DNA from: Owenia fusiformis
Taxonomy: Eukaryota; Annelida; Polychaeta; Sabellida; Oweniidae
NCBI GenBank assembly: GCA_903813345.2
Contig: CAIIXF020000007.1
Location: 15,544,714-15,608,713, forward strand
Length of the DNA stretch: 64,000 bases
Direction of reading: 5' to 3'
Below are positions 30,301 to 42,300 of the stretch, in pieces; position 1 is the first letter of the stretch; every line of letters starts with the position of its first letter. A program made the position numbers and the translations under genes. The notes beneath the pieces were generated by a model. It had not been told where the DNA came from, searched no databases, and saw only the letters and a list, made by a program, of their open reading frames with translations.

Positions 30301-33300
30301 CCTGTATAGTACTGAACAAAAGCCTATCATGGATAAGTTAACAGAATGACTAATTATACTAGTTGCTAGATCCTTTGAAGTATGTATGAGTATATGTAAT
30401 ATGCAGTTGATCAATAAGGGATAAACTGTGCGCTTCAAAATGTTTTGTTTTTATGTTACCACCAAAAATGGTGACATATTGTTGTTCAGAGTTTGGCATC
30501 TGTAACAAATGCAAGGTAGTGACATTTTGCATGTTAAAGGACAACTGAAATAGCTTTTCTCAACTTGCAGCTACGAAAATGCGGGTTTCTCCATTGTAAG
30601 ACCAACGTAGAGTTCTTGCGATAGCCATTATAAAACAAATGTTAGATAACTGCTAACGGTCATAAATAACGAAATAAAACTAGCTGATCAATCAAATTGG
30701 CCCCCACGTGATAAGTAACGTCATATACAAAATATAGCTTTGGTTTGTTGGTTCCTTAGTAATCACAACGTCATGGCAACCATAGGATTGTAGTGTAAAC
30801 CAAAACAAATCATTTTGGCATTATGACGTTATGGGCCACGTGGGGACCAGTGAGAGATCACGTGGGGGCCAATAACGTCACAACCAATTCGAATATTGCT
30901 TATTAAGCAGCTATAATGATCGTTAGAGTGAAATAGTTTTCGCACTACTGATGAGAAAACATGTCCAAATACATTTATCAAAAAATTATATTGATTCCTG
31001 TAGGTTAAAAATACCATTTCATATCTGCTTTAATGCCTTGCTTTTAACAATTTGAGATTGTCGAGTTTGTGTATAGAGGTAGTCAAGGGTAATGGATATG
31101 TGACGTGAGGGAATTCGTGCCCATTTCCATTTTACATATATTTCTATACAGTTGACTGGACGATTATATTATATTAGGGGCTTTAAGGATCCAAAGGCAG
31201 GAATAAGTTAACAGAACCTGTGAGATTATAAAAATGAAATCTTATCTGATTTATTTATGTTTGATTATCAGGAATGTTGTTTATTAGGCTTCTACAACTA
31301 GAAGCAATAAAAGTTGATTCATCAAAGTGTTGCTTGCAAGTTGGTTGCTGGCAGGAACACATATCATTCAATTCCCAACACATGCAGGCCCCTAGCCAGG
31401 GGGAGCTGAGGGAGTGGCTGCTCCACCCCCACCTCTTTATTTATATATATGCTCCTACCCAACAACTATTAATGTGCTCTTATTTATACGTATTTATTAA
31501 TTTCTACAAACATGTTATATAGTTCTCCATATGTATCACAAATTTCTCTTTACATATTTTATATCTCTAAAGATATATATATGAAATATAAAATGAAATA
31601 AAATGTATATTATTATTTCAGGACTCTGATAGGTCAGTGCTAGCCATAGGGGACCATGTCCGTTCCAGTTCCATTATCAGGCAACTCTCTAATGTTGGCA
31701 CTTTCGAAAGAGAATTAAGTATGGGTATGTACTAGAAGTCTATCGATGAGACTTATTATCCCATCGAACAAAGTTCGGAGGGATATAGGGAACGCCTCCG
31801 TCCGTCCGTCCGTCCGTACGTACGTCTGTCCGTCCGTCCGTCCGTCCGTCTGTCCGTCCGGGCAATAACTCAAATACCGTTGGCCCGATTTTGTTCATAT
31901 TTTGTACACATATACCCAATGGGGGTAGAAGTTCTGCTAGAAAACCGATTTTCAAAATGGCCGCTCATTTAAAAATGGCGGCCATTTTAGTGCCGATTTT
32001 ACAGTAATTTAGGTACTGCATATAAAACTGTAATAGCAATATGTTTTAAATGTAAAAAGTTATATAGGACATTGATTAAGCTGGCTGCCTTTGCACGTCA
32101 TTTTTCGATTTTTGCTGTAACTTGAAAAGTAGTGGAGCGATTTTGTTCATATTTGGTATGTGAATACTTTAAGCATGGCACAATGTCTAATGACATTTTT
32201 GGTAGTAGGCGGCCATTTTGAAAAATGGCCGCCATTCACGTGTTATTTAACATTTTTTACTGTAAGTCAAAAAGTAGTGGAGCGATTTTGTTCATATTTG
32301 GTATGTCAATGCTTTAAGCATGGGACAATGTCTAATGTCATTTTGGGTAGTAGGCGGCCATTTTGAAAAATGGCCGCCATTTTTACGTGTGTTATTTTAC
32401 ATTTTTTAGTATAAGTCAAAAAGTAGTAGAGCGATTTTGTTCATATTTTATATGTGAATACTATAAGCATGGCACACTGTCTAATTACAGTTTTGGTACT
32501 AGGCGGCCATTTTTACGTTTTTTACTATAACTCGAAAATTATTGGAGCGATTTTGTTCATATTTGATATGTGAATACTCATGAGCTCAGCACACTGTCTC
32601 ATGACACTTCACGTAGTTGGCGGCCATTTTAAAAATGGCTGTCATTTTTACATTTTTTACTATAACTCGAAAAATATTGGAGCGATTTTGCTCATATTTG
32701 ATATGTGAATACTTTAAGCATGGCACATTGTCTAATTAAACTTTGGGGAGTAGTCGGCCATTTTGAAAAATGGCCACCATTTTTATGTGTGTGATTTTAC
32801 ATTTTTATTATAACTCATAAAGTAATAGAGCGATTTTGTTCATATTTGATATGCAAATACTCGTAAGGATTGCATACTGTCTTATGACATTTTGAGTAGT
32901 AAGCGGCCATTTTAAAAAATGGCCACCATTGGCAATCTTTTAAGAATTTTATATGTGGCTACTTAAAAGCATATTACTTCTGATGACAACTTGGTTAGTG
33001 ATCAACCATTTTGAAAATGGTGGCCTTTCTTATGGGTGTCATTTTATGATATTTGATATTTGCTATATATTTCGTATGTAAAAATGCCAGCCATTTCTGT
33101 TCGATGGGATTCGCTACGCTTTGGCGTTGCCGTTGTTCTGGTTTAAAATAATGATAATTTTGTAAGTTTTTCTAATGATTTTGTTTATTTATTGTAAAAC
33201 TCCCCTGAATTCTGATATGCATCTTCAAGTCTCTCGATCCCCACCCTTATCTAGCTCATTAGGGTGTGGAGGGGATGGAACAGGGGGGGGGGTGGTTCAG

Positions 33301-36300
33301 GGTTGATCACAACAGATCACAAGCAAAATTAGAATATGACATAATTTACCACGATGCTCTGTATAATATTTGCCTACCTTTTTCATGCCAAACAATGATA
33401 GCAATTCATCTTGATAAAGTTGATGATAAAATGTATAGAATGCAACAATGTTCTAACAAAGTATATATCCTTTCAGAACTAGCAGATCAGGCCCCCAGTT
33501 TCCAGAGAATTTTGCAAGATGTACAGGCATTTGAGGGGGCATCAGCCAGGTTTCGCTGCAAGGCACAGGGGCAGCCTCGGCCCACAGCCACATGGTAAGC
33601 TGTACACTAAAAACTGAGAAAAATGCACTGGGTCCTAATATGCAAAAAATATAAATAGAATGGACCCAATGTGTTTTGGGTCTTAAATGATGCTGTCAGT
33701 GTTCCAGTACCATGTTCGAATCATTAGTCATAATACTCAATCTAGACCTACCTTAATTTTGTTCCATATTAAAAGATATCACTGTAATCAATGTTGATTT
33801 TAAATACTTCTGTTCGCTCTTGAAAGCTTGGAATTGAATCTTTGTTGTATATGTTTCTTTGCTTTGCTCGATGCAACAGAACAACGATATCAAATTATAA
33901 GGAAGTGAGCTTGCCACTTTCATTTATTGCAAAAAGTACAGCATGGTATTATGAACATGGAAAATACAAGTCACATTAAGTAAAAACGCAGGTAACGATA
34001 CTGAAGATCTAAACGTAGCCCTATTACATGATTAACTTAATAGCATGAAATAGCGTTAAATGAAATCGTTAAGACTTGACGAATCAGCTAAATATACATT
34101 TATCGAAATTGATTGATCCCGGCCATTAAAAACCTCAAATTAATGCGGAAAAGGTACGCGATCAATCAAAGACATGTAAATGTTCCAAATCTTGGTTTAA
34201 TTAATTAAAATGAACTGTCTCGTGTTACGTGTGGCAAAGCTCAGAATGAAGTTACACTCCGTTCCAACATACACTCATGCAAAACAACTCATCGTCAACT
34301 CGAACACCTGTTCCATTAACACGACGCCTAAAGAAATCATTTATGAGCTTATGTCGCTGCGCTCAAACGCACATAAATGTCAATTATAATATACATGTAG
34401 GTACAAAGATGGGGTGCAGCTAGAGGCAGGAGAAAAGTATGCTATATCAAGCCATGAAGGAACCCTCACTCTCTATGTACATGACTTGACAGGACATGAT
34501 GCAGGCCAGTACACATGTCAAATCTCCAATGATCTGGGCAGTTGTAGCACAACAGGAGATCTCATAGTGCAAGGTAGACATCTAGCTTTAACTCAGAAAG
34601 AGTATGATTCTGAAAGTCATTTACATTGATCGATTCACACATTCAATGGGACAATCGCTCATTCAATCCATACAGGCTGTCATGGTACTCAAAGTTTACT
34701 TTTATTCAATGTATCATGATACTCGAAGTATAAACTCAAATTACCATTTTACTCAAAGTATAATTTTACCAATTCTATATACCTTGATAATGACTCAAGG
34801 TATTAAAGTACAAAATATACTCATGTCAATGTATCATGATGCTCAGTGTAAGCTTACACAAGACTGTTTCTTTCCAGGTGCTGGAGCGATGAGACGTAAG
34901 AGAGAATCAGAAGATCACTGGGAGAAGAGCAAGATAAAACTTCAGAAATATGATGTCCCAGATCTACCATTTGAATACACAGGGACAGCACCAGTGTTTA
35001 ACCTCCCCCTAATGGGACAGACTGTAAAGGCAGGCCGTAACACTGAGTTCACAGTTTGTGGTAAGTAGGCTTGTTCCTTATAACTCATTTTGATTCATGT
35101 TTAGCTCCTTTTAAGGTACTGCACTATTTAGCTCCCTATTAAGTAATTGTATTATTCATATAGCTCTTGATAGAGATTTCAAAGTAAATTGAGTTTTTAT
35201 TATGTTACCACCAGAAACGGTGACCTATTGTAGTCTCCATCTTTTTTGATGGTGTTTGGTGTTCAGTGTTTGAAATGGCCATTGGTGTTTGGCATCCGTA
35301 ACAAATTCTTGTGGCATCTGTAACAAATGACAGGCAGTGACATCTTGCATGTTTATGCCTTGCGTTGTATTGAAATACATGTACATTTCAGTGACATGTA
35401 CACCTGAGGCTGAACTAACCTGGTTCCATAATGGCTCCAAGATTGAGGTCAATGACAAATATGGTTTGGAGGATGTATCTGGGGTTCACACATTATACAT
35501 CAAGGGCACAAGTGCAGAAGACGCAGGAGAATACAGTTGTCTTGGTCAGAACTCTTACGGCCAGGCCACCACCAGTGGTGTGCTTACTATAATAGGTAGG
35601 TGACTTTAAGGACATGCATCAGATCTTCTTTTTCATGAACAATTTTTTTCTCAAGCTTAAGTTGCATTTAATTATATGCTTGCATTCATCCTCATTTTTA
35701 TGTCACCACCAAAAGTGGTGACATATTGTTATGGTCTCCGTTTTTTTGACTTTAATTTTTTTCTAAATCATCTACATGTTCTCAGAAGTTCAAATCTGAC
35801 TTTAGATTTGACATTTGACCTTTAATGACCTTCTCAAGGTCAAAAAGGTCTTTTTTCAACTTGCTTCACATTGACTAAATTTTTTTTCAAAATCATCTAC
35901 ATGTTCTCAGAAATTCAAATCTGACTTTAGATTTGACATTTGACCTTCAAATCTGACTTTAGATTTGACATTTGACCTTCAATGACCTTCTCAAGGTCAA
36001 AAAAGGTCAAAAAGGTCTGTTTTCAACTTGCTTCAAATTGACTCAATATTTTTTTTAAAATCATCTACATGTTCTCAGAAATTCAAATCTGACTTAAGAT
36101 TTGACTTAAGATTTGACATTTGACCTTCAATGACCTTCTCAATGTCAAAAAGGTCTGTTTTCAACTTGCTTCAAATTGACTAAAAAAAATTTTCAAAATC
36201 ATCTACATGTTCTCAGAAATTCAAATCTGACTTTAGATTTGACTTAAGATTTGACATTTGACCTTCAATGACCTTCTCAAAGTCAAAAAAGGTCAAAAAG

Positions 36301-39300
36301 GTCTTTTTTCAACTTGCTTCAAATTGACTAAAATTTTTTTTCAAAATCATCTACATGTTCTCAGAATTCAAATCTCACTTTAGATTTGACATTTGACCTT
36401 GAATGACCTTCTCAAGGTCAAAAAAGGTCAAAAAGGTCTGTTTTCAACTTGCTTCAAATTGACCAAATGTTTTTTTCAAAATCATCTACATCTTTTCAGA
36501 AGTTCAAATTTGACTTTACAAGTTCTCAGAAGTTCAAATCTGACTTTAGATTTGACCTTTGACCTTCAATGACCTTCTCAAGGTCAAAAAGGTCTTTTTT
36601 AAACTTGCTTCTCATTGACTAATTTTTTTTCAAAATCATCTACATGTTCTCAGAAGTTCAAATCTGACTTTAGATTTGACATTTGAACTTCAATGACCTT
36701 TTCAAGGTCAAAAAGGTCTTTTTTCAACTTGCTTCAAATTTACTTAATTTTTTTTTCAAAATCATCTACATGTTCTCAGAAGTTCAAATCTGACTTTAGA
36801 TTTGACATTTGACCTTCAATGACCTTCTCAATGTCAAAAAAAGTCAAAGAGGTATTTTTTCAACTTGCTTCAGATTGAACAATTTCTTTTTTCAAAATCA
36901 TCTACAAGATCCCAGAAGCTCAAATCTTCAAAAACCTTCTTAGAGTCAAAAATTATTTTCCAACTTGCTTTAAATTGACCAAATTGTTTTAGGTGGTGAC
37001 ATTTTGTCATGTTAATGCCTTGCTTTTATTTTGATACAATGGGAAGAAATATGAACATGTACATACATGAAAATGTTACTGCCAAAAATAGTCACCGTGT
37101 CCAAGTCACATAAACTTTTTGAACTTTAGAAATTTATTTTAACCTTTTTGGCCTTTTCAATTGCTCATTAGAACTTGTGTTGGCAGCTTGAATGTTATTT
37201 TTTTTATTATGTATGTTGTGTTTTGTATCAAGACTTTATTATACATCAAACATAATATAAGAACTACATAGTTAATGTGTTTCTAGTAGGAAGCCAGACT
37301 TACAAGTGTCTGCTATAAGCATGGTAATCTCAGTTAAGGGTATCAGATATCTTACATGTCTTAATGACCAGAACTGAAACCAGATACATAACATCTCCCT
37401 TCTTTTAGTTTAAAAACAAGTTAAACTTTTAACAGTCATCTCATTGAAATATGATCATTACTTATTCTGAATATTTTGTAAGGGAGCTCATTTAAACTTT
37501 ACAAGCCATGTAATTTGAACTATCTGACCTGTCTCATGAACTTTAGTATTCATTGATAAAATGTCCAGTGCATATGTTTGTACTACATGCTAATGAGGTT
37601 CTTGACCTAAGAGTTTACTACAGTCTTACTACAATGTTTATTTTGATATGCTAATTTGGTCTATCCTTGACCTTCATTGCAAATATGGATATTTCCATTT
37701 CACTTCCAGTCTTGGGTCTACACTATATTATTGACAGTCATTTCACACATTTTATGCTGGAATTAAATGTCTCCTATTCCTTCTAAATTGTCCTCCATCT
37801 GGGGTTTCAACTAGATATGATCTGGGCGAATCTAGTTTCTCAGTCACTGTTGCATTTCTCCAGATGTATTTATTGTTCCTTTTCTCACGGACTTTGACAG
37901 GGGTATTAGGTTGAAGAGGGGCAAGGGGACGAGCGCGGAGGTCATACTTTCTCTTCTCCATCTGCTTTTTCTGCTGAAGTTTTGTGCAAACGTTGGGATC
38001 TGGGCTTTGGGGATTCAGTAGAACACCACTGGTAGGAATTTTAGATCGCAATTTTCTACCCATAAGTAATTCTGCTGGGGATTTGTTGATCTTCGCATCA
38101 ATTGGGGTGTTTCTCAAATTCAGCATGGCTGTGAAAATATCATCCGATTTTCTGATAATATTTTTTACAGTCTGTATTGTCCTTTCAATTTGGCCATTGC
38201 TATTTGCTAGATTCGGGCTTGATGTAGCAATGTCGAAGTTGTAGTCTTCGCTGAATTTTACATATTCTGATGATTGAAATGGTGGACCATTGTCACTGAA
38301 TACTGTTTGGGGAATACCATTTCTGCTGAACGAGGCTTTTAGGCAATTTATTATGGGTTTTGCCTTGGTGCTGGTGAGTGAGTACAGCTCAGGGTACTTG
38401 CTGTAGTAGTCTACTCCAATTAGGTAATCCTTGTTATTATGTGAGAATAGGTCAACACCTATCTTTTCCCAGGGGCGCATAGGAACCTTATGTGGAATCA
38501 TAGGTTCTCTTTGATTGGCATTTCTGTGGGTTTTGCAAATGTCACAGTTTTTTATCATATCCTCGATCTGGGAATTCATGTTGGGCCAAAAGAGTGTCTC
38601 TCTTGCTATGGATTTTGTTTTAACGATTCCCATATGGTTTTCATGGATAAGCGACTTTACTTCGTCTCTCATTGATGTGGGAATTACCAGTTTCAGGCCT
38701 TTGAACACGAGACCATCAACTGTACTAAGTTCATCATGAAAGGTGTAATATGGCATGACTGACTCATGTATATCAGTCTTTTCAGGCCATCCAATTCTGC
38801 AATATTCCATAATGCGTTGCAGTACAGGGTCATTCGAGGTCGCGTTCCTGTACTCTTGCTGTTTTGGTTTAGACATGGGTAAAGCTTGAAGTAATCCATC
38901 TGCTTGTTGATCAATGTCGTTCATGATAGAAGCAATAATTTTCGAGCTTTCTGTGTCACTGTCTACGCATGCTCTGCTGAGAGTGTCTGATATAACCATG
39001 TCTTTTCCAGGTTTCCACTTGATTGTGACATCGTACTTTTGCATTTGCAAAAGCATTCTTTGTAATCGAGCTGGGGCTTTATTTAGAGCTTTCTTTGCGA
39101 TCACCTCCAGGGGCTTGTGATCAGTTTCCACGACAAAGGGCTTACCATAGAGGTATTGGTGAAACTTAGTTGCTCCAAAACATATACTCGTCATCTCTTT
39201 CTCTATTTGGGAGTAGTTTTGTTGGGCAGGGGTTAGCGATTTTGACGCGTAGCATACAGGCATATCATCCTGTAGTAGGACAGCTCCAAGACCATCTTTC

Positions 39301-42300
39301 GAAGAGTCTACATTCAGCACTGATGGCTTATTGGGGTCATAAAACTTGAGAACTGGCGCTGTAGTTATAAGCTTTTTCAGCTGCTCATAGGCTTCTATCT
39401 GTGGCTTATTCCATTCGAAAATAATATCCTCTTTCAGTAGTTCTCGCAAGGGAGCATTTAGCTCTGATAAGCGTGGTACGAACTTGGCAACATAATTCAC
39501 CATGCCAAGGAATCGACTCAGTGATTGTTTATCTGTAGGGGTTTTCATCTCAACTATCGCTTTTATCCGATCACCCGGGATACTCAGTCCATCTCTCGAC
39601 CATGTATGTCCTACATATGTGACTGATGGCACATTAAACTGGCATTTCTTCCTGTTAAACTTGAGGTTGTTCTCACTTGCTCTTTGGAACACTGCTTCCA
39701 TTCGATGCTTAAGCTGTTCTTCATCTTTGCCAGAAATCAATATATCATCCACTTGGACTTCAACGCCATCTATTCCTTCTAGGACTTTACAAACTTCCAT
39801 CTGGAACTTTTCAGTAGATATGTTTAGTCCATATGGCAGACGTGTAAATCGATATCGTCCAAAGGGTGTGTTGAAGCAAGTAAGCAACGAACTCTCGTGA
39901 TCAAGTTCAAGTTGCCAAAATGAGGTTGTCGCATCCAATTTGGTAAACCTCGTAGCACCTTTCAATCTTGTGCTGATCTCTTCTGTTGTGGCCGTAGGGT
40001 ACGGTTCCCTTTTAATAACTTTGTTGAGGTTTGCAGGATCAAGGCATATCCTAAGAGATTTGTCGCTCTTCTCAACCAAAACTATATTATTCACCCAATC
40101 AGTGGGCTCATCCACTTTGGCAATTACTCCTTGTTTTTGCATTCGCTCTAATTCAGTTTTCAATTTGTCTCTCTGATGAACAGCTACCTTGTAAGGGGGG
40201 TGTACCACAGGCGTGACATTTTCTTCAAGGGTAATGTGCACTTTGCTAGGCAGACAGCCTAGGCCTTCAAATATGTAGCTGTAATTAGATACCAACTGGT
40301 CTGTGGTCAGTGTGCTGTCAGAGCCAACTGTAGAAATGTTACTTCTGGAAACTAAGCCAAAGAGAATAGCTGATTGCAGACTAATTAAAGTGTCAGCTTT
40401 CTCCTTAATGACTATGAATTTCACTTTGTAGTTTATCCCTTTGAAGTAACAAGACATATGACATTCACCTATGACGTCCAGGGGCTGCCTGTTGTAGGTA
40501 AATAGCCTTGTGGTAGAAGCTTTCATAGGGGGGTGTCTTAACCTCTTGAATAGTCCATGTGAGATCACATTGGCCTGGGCACCTGTGTCCACCTTAGCAG
40601 TAAGGGTGTGCCCACCTGTTTTTAGTCGTATAATCCAGGATTTGGAGTTGGGTATATCTGGGGTTTTGGCGGGAATCTGGGCTATCTTTGATGTCTGGGT
40701 GTCTGGGATTTCAGTGGTTACAGATCCCAAGTACACTTCATCTTCTGAAGATACTGATTCCTCCACCTGGTTCACTTTTCGGGGGTTTCTACGTTTTCCA
40801 AATTTGCCTTGCCTCCGTTGTCTAGAGTCCTTTTCACTAGATTTCCCACTACGGCAACATCTTTTAAAATGCCCGAATTTTAAACATCCGTTACACTGCT
40901 CATTAGCCGCAGGACACGTGCCTCCTTTATGTATCAGTCCACAGTTGTCACACCTTTGTGACTGCGACTTCTTTACAATACTGACTTCCTCATGTCCACT
41001 TTCTGTGCGGGAATTTAGAGAGTTCTTATGGACGTTACTCTGCTCATATAAGCGTGCTATCTTTAGAGCATGGTCTAATGTGAGGTCCTCCTCGTATCTT
41101 AGTAGCTTCTCTTGGACTTGTGTTGAATGGCAATGTGTCAATATCATGTCAGCGATCATCTCGTCAAGATCGGGGAATTTACAGTCTCTGCCAATAAGTC
41201 TAAGTTTTGTAACAAACTCGTCAATAGACTCATCCTTCAACTGGTAGCATTCATAGAACATTTTCCTCTGGATCGACCTGTTTTTCTTGGGTGTACAATA
41301 TTCCTCAAATTTATCAAGGATGGTTTTAGACTCCTTCTTTTGTGATTCCGAAAGTACCCCAGTGGCAATCCACGATCTGCAAACGTCCCTTCCTTTCTCG
41401 CCGATGAGAAGGAGAATTTGAGCGGCTTTCTCTTGCTCTTTCCATTTTGTGGCATCAGGAGAATCAAACATTAATTCAATAAGTTCTCTCCATCTCTTCC
41501 AATCTTCTGAGAGATTAGGGCCATAAAAGTCTAATTCCTTCACTATCTTTGAGTATCCACTTGCCATTGTTATTGTCTCTGATCTACTTATTCATGTGAG
41601 ACCACATCTGACACCATGTTGTGTTTTGTATCAAGACTTTATTATACATCAAACATAATATAAGAACTACATAGTTAATGTGTTTCTAGTAGGAAGCCAG
41701 ACTTACAAGTGTCTGCTATAAGCATGGTAATCTCAGTTAAGGGTATCAGATATCTTACATGTCTTAATGACCAGAACTGAAACCAGATACATAACAATGT
41801 ACATTGTAGTGATTCGATTAAATATCATTATGATAACATTTTGTGTGTCAAAAAGTTCCAAACCCATTATGAAACATACTTGCCCCAAATCTACATCTCG
41901 AAAATAACTAACAAGAAATGATCTACATTGCTACAAAATATAAATAAGATAAAATAATGAGTGGCCATGTATATATTGCAGAGGAAGTAGCAGATCACCA
42001 TATACACCCTGAGTTCAGCACTAGGTTACATCGGATGCACATCTCAGAGGGTCAAGAGGCAAGATTTGAATGCCACATCTCTGGGGAACCAACCCCAGTT
42101 GTGCACTGGTATGTGGGTTTGTTATATGCATGATAACTGTAAGTCTTGGAACAGCCACCTGGATAACACTCACATGGGGTTAGAGGAGAAATAGATACAA
42201 GGGGAAAGTGGCTTCATCCAAAAATGATTGGGACATCCACTCGTCTGTTTGTCAGTCCATCTGTCTATCCATCATTTTTATGGGGAGACCAACTTGGGGA

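Larger units (their letters stand above)
16194..31621. other. 15.4-kb intron full of mobile elements
   Basis: The largest intron, splitting the kinase tail. It contains the elements listed separately between 16247 and 31430. Stretches where I see only unique AT-rich sequence are about 17800-18400, 19300-21400, 24500-25790 and 29530-30440. Near 24718-24750 there is a palindrome centred on GTTACCATGGTAAC. No additional titin exon is needed, because exons 13 and 14 are both phase 0 at this junction. Confidence 0.6.
37209..41801 (-). mobile_element. Intact Ty3/gypsy-type LTR retrotransposon
   Basis: A 4,583-bp element (37214-41796) in antisense orientation to the host gene. Two 180-bp LTRs are identical by eye, begin TG and end CA, and are flanked by the 5-bp duplication ATGTA (37209-37213 and 41797-41801). 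The single gag-pol frame is unbroken. Identical LTRs and a clean duplication mean a very recent insertion. It sits in the intron between M2 and M3. There is no envelope-like gene. Confidence 0.96.
35596..41981. other. 6.4-kb intron with two large mobile elements
   Basis: Contains the satellite-core element 35697-37025 and the LTR retrotransposon 37214-41796. The remaining 37026-37208 and 41802-41981 are plain AT-rich sequence. Confidence 0.8.

Noticed and set aside
40510-41247. Plus-strand open frame of 245 codons
   Set aside because: It is the reverse of the retrotransposon gag/protease region; the minus-strand frame is continuous over 1,271 codons with clear motifs, so this is a shadow.
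37752-41567. Endogenous retrovirus
   Set aside because: No envelope-like frame between integrase and the 3' LTR; a plain Ty3/gypsy-type retrotransposon explains everything.
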